Of a stretch of DNA of 8,077 nt, positions 1-5,150 are shown in pieces. The stretch is from Chloroflexi bacterium RBG_16_64_32. Lineage in GTDB: Bacteria > Chloroflexota > Dehalococcoidia > SM23-28-2 > RBG-16-64-32. The position numbers and the translations under genes were made by a program. The first letter of the stretch is position 1, and every line of letters begins with the position of its first letter. A model generated the notes under the pieces. That model did no database searches and was not told where the DNA came from. It saw only the letters and a list, made by a program, of their open reading frames with translations. The stretch is from positions 1 to 8,077 of the forward strand of contig MGNZ01000007.1 of assembly GCA_001795235.1 (NCBI GenBank), read 5' to 3'.

Positions 1-207
1 TTCGATGCCTTCATGAGATCGACTAGATCGCTTGCGGGTCATTCGTTGTTAGACGCGGCCAAACTGATTCTTAAGTACACGCCCGTTGTGGATCTTGGTG
101 AGATGATCTTCAGGCAATTACGTGAACCGGGACAAGCACCCGTGCGGCCAGAGCTGCCTTCGGCGCAGCCCGGGCTTCCCGGATTCATTCCTTCGTATCT
201 ACCGTAG
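1..207 (+). CDS. C-terminal end of an unrecognised protein, cut by the window edge
   Basis: The frame is open from base 1 to a TAG at 205-207, giving about 68 residues. The first ATG is at 13, but the frame is also open upstream of it, so this is more likely the tail of a longer gene than a 64-aa protein. The visible part has an amphipathic stretch (LLDAAKLILKYTPVVDLGEM) followed by a Pro/Gly-rich tail ending PGFIPSYLP. No domain is recognised. It lies 56 bases upstream of the next gene on the same strand, which has its own ribosome-binding site. That the frame is coding rests on protein-like composition only. Confidence 0.4.
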   Translation, partial: FDAFMRSTRSLAGHSLLDAAKLILKYTPVVDLGEMIFRQLREPGQAPVRPELPSAQPGLPGFIPSYLP

Positions 208-251
208 AGGCAGTGCCGGGAGAGAAGAAAGAGCGCGTGTGAGGAGCGAGC

Positions 252-257
252 GGTGAT
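252..257 (+). promoter_or_regulatory. Shine-Dalgarno GGTGAT for the 264 start
   Basis: GGTGAT lies 6 bases before the ATG at 264 and is complementary to AUCACC near the 3' end of archaeal 16S rRNA. It supports the ATG at 264 over internal ATG codons. Confidence 0.5.
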
Positions 258-263
258 GGGTCC

Positions 264-848
264 ATGAGTGGCCGCAAACCCGAAAGAATCGACAGGATCG
301 GATCGGGACCTGCTGCTGGCGCACCTCAGACGGGCTCGCCACTGCCTAACACTCCGAGGATAAATCGTTCGACAAGCCACCAAGCGGGCGCTGCTCTCGC
401 GGATTGGCTTGCTAAGGCTGACAGACGGGCCATAGAGCATGCACGCGAGATGACGAATGCAGACATTTCGGATCACGCCCCTGAACATTTGCGAGTAATC
501 GATGACCTCCTCGACGAATATCTCAGAGAGGACCTAGTGCGGAGAAGGGAGACTGATAGCGCCTCGGTTGTCTTCGGCGGGTATCTCGGGGAGGTTTTCG
601 TACGAAACCTCGCCGCTAGATGGCAGTATCCGAGTTGGTCGCAGGCGCTAGTCATGCTCGTTTCGCGGAGCCGTTTCATAGGCGAACGCTGCTGCTACGT
701 CACGCTGGGTGAGGAGAAGGTTCACGTCTTCCGGGCCGCCCACAAGGCAATCGAGAAGACCGGGGCCGTGTTCTCCCTCTACGAGTTCTACCAACAGTAT
801 GCCCGCAGCGTCACAATACCACCGAACCGTGCCGCCTCCAGTCCATGA
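264..848 (+). CDS. Unrecognised 194-aa protein
   Basis: The start is the ATG at 264, supported by GGTGAT at 252-257. I do not recognise the family. The first ~45 residues are rich in Pro, Gly, Ser and Arg and probably disordered. Residues ~45-185 look like one compact alpha/beta domain: a helix with ADWLAKADRRAIEHAREM, a helix HLRVIDDLLDEYLREDL, then VVFGGYLGEVFVRNLAARW, a Cys pair in GERCCYVTLGEEKVHVFRAA, and a C-terminal helix ending YEFYQQYARS. The GGYLGEVFVRNLAARW stretch is reminiscent of small bacterial and archaeal DUF proteins of toxin-immunity type, but this is only an impression. An ATG at residue 63 could start a shorter form. No signal peptide or membrane helix is visible. It converges on the caspase-like gene downstream. 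Confidence 0.65.
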   Translation: MSGRKPERIDRIGSGPAAGAPQTGSPLPNTPRINRSTSHQAGAALADWLAKADRRAIEHAREMTNADISDHAPEHLRVIDDLLDEYLREDLVRRRETDSASVVFGGYLGEVFVRNLAARWQYPSWSQALVMLVSRSRFIGERCCYVTLGEEKVHVFRAAHKAIEKTGAVFSLYEFYQQYARSVTIPPNRAASSP

Positions 849-980
849 ACCTCCTCAGCCAATCGCAGAGCGAACTCGTGGGATCGATTGAGAGAGGGAA
901 TGGCGTATCGATGACCCGGCTGGGGGTCGATGACACGCGGGACACCGTCGGTCACATGTCCGGGGGAATGCCCGCCCCTC

Positions 981-996
981 CGAGGGAGTTCCCTCG
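981..996. terminator. Stem-loop CGAGGGA-GT-TCCCTCG, possible terminator
   Basis: A perfect 7-bp inverted repeat with a 2-base spacer lies 133 bases past the plus-strand stop at 848, between convergent genes. Only TTGTGTG follows, so the T-tract is weak and the terminator role is inferred from position. Confidence 0.3.
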
Positions 997-1153
997 TTGT
1001 GTGCCTTCAGGAGCTGGGTAGGAAGACTCTTCGCGCCTCGGCCTTGAAATGATCTTCAAGGGCATTCCTGAACTCAGTGCGAACGGACGAAGAAGGCCCG
1101 TAATTCGTAGCGCTAGTCTTTCGAGCTCCTCGATTCTGGCATGGGTCGACCGG

Positions 1154-1172
1154 TCAAGCCGCGCCGGCTTGA
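1154..1172. terminator. Stem-loop TCAAGCCG-CGC-CGGCTTGA, possible terminator
   Basis: A perfect 8-bp stem with a 3-base loop sits about 70 bases downstream of the minus-strand caspase-like gene. No T-run follows on the minus strand, so a termination role is only positional. It could be any short structured element. Confidence 0.3.
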
Positions 1173-1242
1173 TGGCATCCTCGCGTCCGTAGGCGTGGAG
1201 GTGGCCGGACGTGTTCTTCGCCCTCCGTGTGTCCTGAGGAGC

Positions 1243-2343
1243 TCAGAGGGATAGTTCGCCAGAATTCCGGTCGTGGCCTGCGGAAAACGTGGGATACCCA
1301 TCGTACATCAGGGGAGTTTGGAGCCTGAGTCCTCTGGCCCAGAGGGCCAAGTCCCGGAGCGTGTCACGGGAATGTTTGACCGCACATCTAGCGTACTCGA
1401 ATGCATCTTCAACAGAAGTTCTTCCGTCCTTGTCGTCATCACGTATGCAGGCCTTTTCCGATCGGTCGGCGAAACCGTCTATGAGGAATTCTGTGAATAC
1501 GGGACCAAAGAGCGGGTGAAACAGACAATCCTCCGCAATGTCTTCCGTGCAACCAGTGAGAACGATACGGTTTGCAGGGGTGTCTGATGCAAGGTCCGAC
1601 CAGACGCCGCCGTCCACGATGAATCCGCCAGCGAGGCTGATGTCCAGAACAACTAGGACTGTCACCTGCGGCGCTATTCGAGAGACCGCCTCCGCGAACA
1701 TGGAATCGGACAGCAAACCAGGATTTGCCGCGAGGTATTCAGGTTCCATCGTGCTTTCGTCCCGGTAACCGTGGGACGCGACGTAGATTACAGCCAAGTC
1801 GCCCGGCCTGCTCGATTCTGCCAGCCAAGATATCCCGTCCAGGACCCGCTCGCTGCTGATGTCGTCGTCCGGCCGCGGGGAATCGGTAAGGAACACCATG
1901 TGTTCGGAATCGGTCTGGAAGTGGAACCTCGAGACCAAGAGCTCCGTAAAATCCTCTGCTCCCTTGACCGCGCCGCAGAGATCTGGAGGGACCAGACACG
2001 GAACGGACGCGCCATAATCCCCGATTCCGACAACCAGCGCCCGCTTCTCCCGTGCGACGGAGACCTCAACGTCATCAAAGAAGGTGTCCGGGCCCGTGTG
2101 GCCACTTTCCAGAGTGAAGGTGTCGATTCTCGTGTACAAATCGTCGGGATTGGCCGCGGCTTGGAAGGATCCCAGGTTTTGGCCGTCGATCCATATCGTC
2201 ATGAGATTGTTTGGTCTATCGAGCAGGACCTCGACCTCGTACCAAACGCCTGCGGAGATGCGGAAATCGAGAGCCGCGCCCTGAACCGAAGTGGCGCCGA
2301 CGACCGTCCCTCTCGCGGCGTGGGGAGCACAGGGGCCGGAACT
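1243..2343 (-). CDS. LamG-like plus caspase-fold (C14) protein with the catalytic Cys replaced, N-terminus lost
   Basis: Read on the minus strand to a TGA at 1245-1243. In order: a LamG/concanavalin-like beta domain (GVWYEVEVLLD, MTIWIDGQNLG, FFDDVEV), then a C14 caspase fold opening ALVVGIGDYG. The His motif is VIYVASHGY (His codon 1773-1771). The strand that normally carries D-A-C-x-S-G reads DISLAGG, with AGC (Ser, 1638-1636) at the Cys position. A calcium-loop-like DDDKDGRTSVED and the tail QTPLMYDGYP, common in prokaryotic caspase homologues, follow. With Cys replaced, ordinary caspase protease activity is unlikely; it may be a pseudo-enzyme or decaying. The frame stays open to 2634, but upstream of about 2343 the translation becomes Arg/Pro/Ser/Trp-rich and coincides with the structured GC-rich block. 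I therefore treat the 5' end as missing; no signal peptide is seen. Confidence 0.7.
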   Translation of the reverse strand, partial: SSGPCAPHAARGTVVGATSVQGAALDFRISAGVWYEVEVLLDRPNNLMTIWIDGQNLGSFQAAANPDDLYTRIDTFTLESGHTGPDTFFDDVEVSVAREKRALVVGIGDYGASVPCLVPPDLCGAVKGAEDFTELLVSRFHFQTDSEHMVFLTDSPRPDDDISSERVLDGISWLAESSRPGDLAVIYVASHGYRDESTMEPEYLAANPGLLSDSMFAEAVSRIAPQVTVLVVLDISLAGGFIVDGGVWSDLASDTPANRIVLTGCTEDIAEDCLFHPLFGPVFTEFLIDGFADRSEKACIRDDDKDGRTSVEDAFEYARCAVKHSRDTLRDLALWARGLRLQTPLMYDGYPTFSAGHDRNSGELSL

Positions 2344-2344
2344 T

Positions 2345-2704
2345 GTCGTGCTACCCTCGGGTAGCGAAGCAGGCGGCCCTCGGATACCGAGGGGTCGCGA
2401 CGCGAAGCACCACACCCTACGGCGGCGGGAAATGCCTCGTGCCGAAAGGCCCGAGGCAATACCGGCCTCGTCGAACCGAAAGGACCCGATCGGGTCTGAG
2501 TACGGGAACGCTTCAGTACCCCAGGGTGTAGGCCAGGGACGGCGAGTCCAAAATGACGATGACCCGGGACCCGAGTACCTAGGGGAGAGACACCCCGTTG
2601 AGCCCCATCCGAAGGGGCGACGACGCGGGGACAACGGATCAGGAGGCTACCGCTTCGAGACACGCTATCGTCTCGGGCCGACCGCCGTCGGGCATGGTGC
2701 GCCC
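2345..2704 (+). ncRNA. Candidate structured RNA or long 5' leader, no known family
   Basis: About 360 GC-rich bases hold many perfect stem-loops. These are: 2350-2365 (6 bp, CTCG loop); 2377-2393 (7 bp, ATA loop); 2433-2458 (7 bp TGCCTCG/CGAGGCA, then GCC-GAAA-GGC); 2483-2496 (palindrome GACCCGATCGGGTC); 2582-2596 (GGGG/CCCC, loop AGAGACA); 2602-2618 (GCCCC/GGGGC, loop ATCCGAA) enclosed by CCGTTG/CAACGG (2595-2600 with 2632-2637); 2656-2675 (CGAGAC/GTCTCG); and 2678-2691 (CCGAC/GTCGG, loop CGCC). GAAA loops (2444-2447, and CCGAAAGG near 2476-2483) and purine-rich loops favour the plus strand as the RNA strand. It ends just before the strong Shine-Dalgarno of the 2717 gene, so a cis-acting leader is as likely as a free RNA. 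I could not match it to RNase P RNA, SRP RNA or a group I or II intron core. Confidence 0.5.
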
Positions 2705-2713
2705 AGGAGGTGA
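2705..2713 (+). promoter_or_regulatory. Strong Shine-Dalgarno AGGAGGTGA
   Basis: Nine bases exactly complementary to the UCACCUCCU tail of archaeal 16S rRNA, 3 bases before the ATG at 2717. It fixes that start and shows that Shine-Dalgarno initiation is used here, useful when judging the CGGGTGGTG elements downstream. Confidence 0.85.
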
Positions 2714-2716
2714 GCC

Positions 2717-3055
2717 ATGGCGAGCCCAACCATCCTGTCGCCGGAGCAGATCGCCGAGTTCCGGGCGAAGCTCGAGGCGAAGGTCGCGAAGCTCGTGGCG
2801 GACGCCCAGAACAACCTGGAGTGGTTCAAGACGTCCACGGGCGCGCAGCTGACGCGGAGCGACAAAGGCACGTTGCGCGTGGCGGTCTATTCGCCCCTCA
2901 CGGGGCGGGAGGTCATCACGGACATGTTCCCCATCGATGCCGTCGTCGATCGGCGCTTCCTCGAGACGGAGGTCGCGAACATCCAGCCCAAGGTCCTCGG
3001 CGCCTTCGCGGAGGACTACCTCCACGAGCAGCTCCTCGCGCAGCTCCGCCTGTAG
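2717..3055 (+). CDS. Unrecognised 112-aa protein, first gene of the array
   Basis: The start is the ATG at 2717, fixed by the Shine-Dalgarno at 2705-2713; the stop is TAG. I do not recognise the family. Residues ~8-38 form a charged, probably coiled helix (SPEQIAEFRAKLEAKVAKLV and onward). A short beta-like segment follows (GTLRVAVYSPLTGREVITDMFPIDAVVDRRF), then a C-terminal helix (NIQPKVLGAFAEDYLHEQLL). There is no Cys, signal peptide or membrane segment. Codon use is strongly GC-ending, matching the PCNA and AAA+ genes rather than the flanking regions. It sits directly behind the structured block and is followed after 20 bases by the first TTCGGGTGGTG element. Confidence 0.8.
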   Translation: MASPTILSPEQIAEFRAKLEAKVAKLVADAQNNLEWFKTSTGAQLTRSDKGTLRVAVYSPLTGREVITDMFPIDAVVDRRFLETEVANIQPKVLGAFAEDYLHEQLLAQLRL

Positions 3056-3075
3056 CCGAACCCTCTTCCTCGTTA

Positions 3076-3086
3076 TTCGGGTGGTG
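3076..3086 (+). repeat. Intergenic element copy 1, TTCGGGTGGTG
   Basis: First of seven copies, 20 bases after the stop at 3055. The final GTG (3084-3086) is in frame with the next small ORF. Upstream is TTA rather than a pure T-run, and no hairpin is evident. Confidence 0.8.
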
Positions 3087-3272
3087 AACTTGCGGGACGT
3101 ACTGAAATCAATGTTGCGCGAGATGGGGATAGAGGTCGAGTCAGGGACGGAGCGGATAGCACCGAGTCCACCGACAGTGGACCCGCGGAGGGCGGTTCGC
3201 CTCCGGCGGGGCATCCCGTACACGCCTCAGGTCTTCACGCCGGAGGAAGGAGGCGTGCCTCCCGGACCCTGA
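3084..3272 (+). CDS. Small unrecognised 62-aa protein
   Basis: The frame opens with the GTG at the end of intergenic copy 1 and ends in TGA at 3270-3272. Alternative starts are the GTG at 3081, TTG at 3090 and ATG at 3111. It begins with an amphipathic helix (NLRDVLKSMLREMGIEVES) and then becomes Pro/Arg-rich and probably disordered (PSPPTVDPRRAVRLRRGIPY, ending EEGGVPPGP). No domain is recognised. Support comes from its fit between two intergenic elements, the GTG supplied by the element, and a stop just 5 bases before the next element. If GTG 3084 is the start, the ribosome signal must overlap the preceding CGGGTG. Which start is used is unknown. Confidence 0.5.
   Translation: MNLRDVLKSMLREMGIEVESGTERIAPSPPTVDPRRAVRLRRGIPYTPQVFTPEEGGVPPGP
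3249..3262 (+). terminator. Hairpin GGAGG-CGTG-CCTCC upstream of a T5 run
   Basis: A 5-bp stem with a 4-base loop inside the 3' end of the 62-aa ORF; TTTTT follows at 3275-3279, 12 bases later. The gap is long for an intrinsic terminator, but an oligo-T run alone can terminate archaeal RNA polymerase. Confidence 0.35.
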
Positions 3273-3277
3273 CGTTT

Positions 3278-3288
3278 TTCGGGTGGTG
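3278..3288 (+). repeat. Intergenic element copy 2, TTCGGGTGGTG
   Basis: Starts 5 bases after the TGA at 3270-3272 and ends a run of five T. The last GTG could start a 27-codon ORF ending at 3369. Confidence 0.85.
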
Positions 3289-3369
3289 CACGCCCGCGGG
3301 CGCGACACGCATGCACCTCGCATGTCCGCGTCCGCGCCCGAGGCCGAAGAGCCGGTCCCCCCGGTGTGA
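3286..3369 (+). CDS. Doubtful 27-aa ORF
   Basis: GTG in copy 2 opens a 27-codon frame ending TGA 3367-3369, with C-terminus ASAPEAEEPVPPV. An ATG at 3322 gives a 15-residue form. The acidic/Pro tail faintly recalls the acidic extension of the clamp gene. No homology can be judged at this length. The rest of the interval to 3456 holds only a GACGGG/CCCGTC inverted repeat (about 3416-3442) and no supported ORF. Confidence 0.2.
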   Translation: MHARGRDTHAPRMSASAPEAEEPVPPV

Positions 3370-3456
3370 CACGGCGCGCCGCCGGGAGGACGAAGGAATC
3401 ATCCGGCCGGTAAGCGGACGGGTCTGCACGGCTCCCCGTCCCGCCTCGGGCAATCC

Positions 3457-3467
3457 CTCGGGTGGTG
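3457..3467 (+). repeat. Intergenic element copy 3, variant CTCGGGTGGTG
   Basis: The only copy with C at the first position and no T-run before it. It continues into ATC, giving GGTGATC, a seven-base complement of GAUCACC at the 16S 3' end, so this copy has the best Shine-Dalgarno match. Confidence 0.75.
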
Positions 3468-3531
3468 ATCTACGCTACCAAACGGCAAGACCGTCGGCGA
3501 GTCCATCGTCGCGTACCTCGAACAGCTGCCC

Positions 3532-3858
3532 GTGGACGAGTTGACCGCGCGGGACGTCTGGCCCTGGGACGCGACCCAGGACGGGATCGCAGCGGCCCTC
3601 GTTGTGAGCCGCGCCCACGTCGCCCTGGAGTTGAAGCGGCTCCAGGCCAACCGGCTCGTGGAGGGCGCCCAGGCCCACGTGACCGGCTCGAAGATCCGGC
3701 GGAAGGTGTACCGGGCCGTGGACGAGGCGCGCCATGCCGTCTACGGGACGGACGGGCAGCGCATGCCCCTCGTGCGGGCCGAGGTGCGGACGATGGACGT
3801 CGTCGTGCTGCGATGCCCCAACTGCGGACGGGAATCGCGCGTGGCCCTCGAACCCTGA
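3532..3858 (+). CDS. Winged-helix DNA-binding protein with a C-terminal CPNCG knuckle
   Basis: From the GTG at 3532 the protein has 108 residues. Residues ~15-37 form a helix-turn-helix (TQDGIAAAL then SRAHVALELKRL). Residues ~48-62 form the basic wing (AHVTGSKIRRKVYRA), the pattern of MarR-like winged helices common in archaea. The tail holds one zinc-knuckle half, CPNCG (Cys95, Cys98), which could bind zinc in a dimer. Probable role: transcriptional regulator or DNA-binding protein of this array; the target is unknown. The start is odd. Upstream codons back to a TGA at 3466-3468 read NGKTVGESIVAYLEQLP, like the usual N-terminal helix of the family, yet have no ATG, GTG or TTG. The GTG ending copy 3 is one base out of frame, so a one-base indel near 3476-3483 is plausible. 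A hairpin plus T-run straddles the stop. Confidence 0.8.
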   Translation: MDELTARDVWPWDATQDGIAAALVVSRAHVALELKRLQANRLVEGAQAHVTGSKIRRKVYRAVDEARHAVYGTDGQRMPLVRAEVRTMDVVVLRCPNCGRESRVALEP

Positions 3859-3872
3859 GGGCCTTTCTTTTC
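3843..3872 (+). terminator. Intrinsic-type terminator over the stop codon of the winged-helix gene
   Basis: A perfect 7-bp stem GGCCCTC/GAGGGCC (3843-3849 with 3857-3863) and a 7-base loop are followed directly by TTTCTTTTC (3864-3872). The TGA lies at 3856-3858, so the stem includes the end of the gene. The T-run is continuous with intergenic copy 4. Confidence 0.6.
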
Positions 3873-3880
3873 GGGTGGTG
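3870..3880 (+). repeat. Intergenic element copy 4, TTCGGGTGGTG
   Basis: Starts 11 bases after the stop at 3858, at the end of the terminator T-run. What follows (3881-4007) has no convincing complete ORF. Confidence 0.85.
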
Positions 3881-4007
3881 CGACGATCCGACGATGCGCC
3901 CTTTGCCATGCGGCCGGGAAGGACTTTCCCCGCTGTCCGTTCCTCGCCATGCGGTTCTGTTCCGCGGGCTGCCACGAGACCCTGCACGTGCGGTTTGCCC
4001 GCTCCTT
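3881..4007 (+). other. 127-base interval between two elements; possible decayed Cys-rich mini-gene
   Basis: One frame (phase of 3880) reads RRCALCHAAGKDFPRC, then RFCSAGCHETLHVRF, a Cys pattern (C-x2-C, C, C-x3-C-H) reminiscent of small FCS/TRASH-type zinc fingers. That frame has no start codon after the preceding TGA except the ATG at 3949 and no stop before the next element. The frame opened by the GTG of copy 4 runs without a stop into the clamp gene, and a third frame ends at 4043. Either this is a frameshifted remnant, non-coding DNA, or an N-terminal addition to the clamp. I cannot choose between them. Confidence 0.25.
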
Positions 4008-4010
4008 TTC
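3990..4010 (+). terminator. Hairpin GCGG-TTTGC-CCGC plus T4 upstream of the clamp gene
   Basis: A short 4-bp stem (3990-3993 with 3999-4002), then TCC and TTTT at 4006-4009, merging into copy 5. This is weaker than the other two hairpin/T-run pairs. Confidence 0.35.
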
Positions 4011-4018
4011 GGGTGGTG
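4008..4018 (+). repeat. Intergenic element copy 5, TTCGGGTGGTG
   Basis: Lies 21 bases before the clamp ATG at 4040 and ends in a GTG (4016-4018) in frame with the clamp. Initiation at that GTG would add eight residues (VYTPIPEW). Confidence 0.85.
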
Positions 4019-4039
4019 TACACGCCAATCCCCGAGTGG

Positions 4040-5110
4040 ATGAAAGAAACGCTCGTCTCGCCGAACCAGGTCGAGACGAACCCAACGGTGCAGGAACGAG
4101 AACCGGAACCCGAGGCGGTCGAGACGGACGTCCCCGAGGACGTCCAGGACGAGATCCGCGCCCTCGCGGCCGCGGAGGCCGAGACCCTCGCCTTCGAGGA
4201 GCCGCCGGAGGAGACCTTCGACGAGGAGGAGCCCCCGGAGGACACCGACGGCGAGGAGGAGGCCTTTGAAGCGGAAGCCCAGCCCGAAGAGGCCGAGGAG
4301 CCGCTTCGGGAGCCTCCGTCGCCTCCGCGGCCGCTTCGGCGGTTCGAGGTCGCCTTCCGGGCGGAGCCGCTCAAGGCGTTCCTCGCTCAGGTCGCACACC
4401 TCGTGGACGAGGCCAAGATCGTCGCCAACCGCGACGGGTGGCACGTGCGGGCCGTCGACCCAGCGCATGTCGCCCTGATTGACGTCCACCTCACGGACGT
4501 CGTGGACGCCGTCGAACGCATGGACGGCACGCCGCGATCCCTCCAGGACGACGTCCCCTTCGGCGCGGACGTGGAGAAGCTCCTCGCCCTCGTGAAGAAG
4601 GCGAAGAGGGAGGACATCGTCCGCATCGCGGCCGACCTCCCGAACGCCTCGGACCAGGACATGCTGACCGTCGAGATGGGCGGGATGAGGCGGACGATGG
4701 CCCCTATCGACACCGCAGACCTGGCGGACCCGAGGATCCCCGCGTTGACGTTGCCCGCGAAGGTCGAGATCGCGGCCGCCGACCTGCTCGACGCGTCGAG
4801 GGCCGCGGAGGATGTGTCGGACCACGTCCGGCTGACCGCGACCCGGGACGGGCTCTCCGTCTCTGCGGAGGGCGACATGGACAAGGTGTCCATCGACTTC
4901 CGACGCGGTGAGAGTGTCGAGGTTGAGCTCCGGGGACCCGGGGATGCGTACTCGTCCCTCTTCCCCTTGGACTACCTCACGTCGTTCCTCAAGACCGTGA
5001 AGCGCGAGGCACTCGTCCTGCGTCTAGGCACGGACTACCCCGTCCGCCTGGACTGGGACGGGATGACGAAGGGCACCTATCTCTGTGCGCCGCGCATCGA
5101 GTCGCCATGA
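4040..5110 (+). CDS. pcn: PCNA-family DNA sliding clamp with a long acidic N-terminal extension
   Basis: Of 356 residues, about 101-356 form a two-domain PCNA of usual length (~250). Visible landmarks are FEVAFRAEPLKAFL, then DGWHVRAVDPAHVALIDVHL (140s), the inter-domain segment DLADPRIPALTLPAKVEI (~227-244), SVSAEGDMDKVSIDF, the second-domain YSSLFPLDYLTSFLK (~304-318), LVLRLGTDYPVRLDW, and the C-terminus TYLCAPRIESP. PCNA trimers encircle DNA and tether polymerases and repair enzymes. Residues 1-100 are unusual: rich in Glu, Asp and Pro with almost no hydrophobic core (for example DEEEPPEDTDGEEEAFEAEA), so probably disordered and DNA-mimic-like. I chose the ATG at 4040, but the GTG at 4016 within element copy 5 is in frame. 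The next gene encodes an AAA+ ATPase. Identity as a clamp is firm; host copy versus mobile-element copy is undecided. Confidence 0.93.
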   Translation: MKETLVSPNQVETNPTVQEREPEPEAVETDVPEDVQDEIRALAAAEAETLAFEEPPEETFDEEEPPEDTDGEEEAFEAEAQPEEAEEPLREPPSPPRPLRRFEVAFRAEPLKAFLAQVAHLVDEAKIVANRDGWHVRAVDPAHVALIDVHLTDVVDAVERMDGTPRSLQDDVPFGADVEKLLALVKKAKREDIVRIAADLPNASDQDMLTVEMGGMRRTMAPIDTADLADPRIPALTLPAKVEIAAADLLDASRAAEDVSDHVRLTATRDGLSVSAEGDMDKVSIDFRRGESVEVELRGPGDAYSSLFPLDYLTSFLKTVKREALVLRLGTDYPVRLDWDGMTKGTYLCAPRIESP

Positions 5111-5133
5111 GCCCCGCGTGGGGCTCCCTTTTT
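5109..5133 (+). terminator. Intrinsic-type terminator after the clamp gene
   Basis: A perfect 7-bp stem GAGCCCC/GGGGCTC with a GCGT loop (5109-5126), then CC and TTTTT (5129-5133). The stem begins in the TGA stop codon. The T-run is shared with element copy 6. Confidence 0.7.
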
Positions 5134-5142
5134 CGGGTGGTG
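5132..5142 (+). repeat. Intergenic element copy 6, TTCGGGTGGTG
   Basis: The GGTG ends 8 bases before the ATG at 5151, a normal Shine-Dalgarno distance. Its own GTG codons are out of frame with that gene. This copy is the best evidence for a ribosome-binding role. Confidence 0.9.
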
Positions 5143-5150
5143 CATCGACC

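Larger units (their letters stand above)
849..1242. other. Gene-free interval between convergent genes
   Basis: About 390 bases between the stop codons of two convergent genes. Short ORFs here are not protein-like. The only structures I see are the two perfect hairpins listed separately at 981-996 and 1154-1172. No tRNA, repeat array or mobile-element end was found. Confidence 0.5.

Noticed and set aside
2344..2634. Minus-strand extension of the caspase-like gene to a TTG at 2634
   Set aside because: The Arg/Trp/Pro/Ser-rich translation does not look like a signal peptide or LamG domain and coincides with the hairpin block.
2345..2704. RNase P RNA or a group I/II intron
   Set aside because: No GAGGAAAGUC, ACAGAA or intron core/domain V pattern was found on either strand, and no intron-encoded protein is present.
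2291..2713. Plus-strand 140-codon ORF across the structured block
   Set aside because: The translation is Arg/Pro/Gly-rich without a domain, and the hairpins explain the sequence better.
4321..4350. GGTTCGAGGTC as a tRNA T-loop
   Set aside because: It lies inside the PCNA coding frame and no acceptor or anticodon arms can be drawn around it.
3470..4825. Long minus-strand ORF of 451 codons opposite the winged-helix and clamp genes
   Set aside because: Antisense shadow in GC-rich DNA, with Arg/Gly-rich translation and no domain; the plus-strand genes are clearly real.
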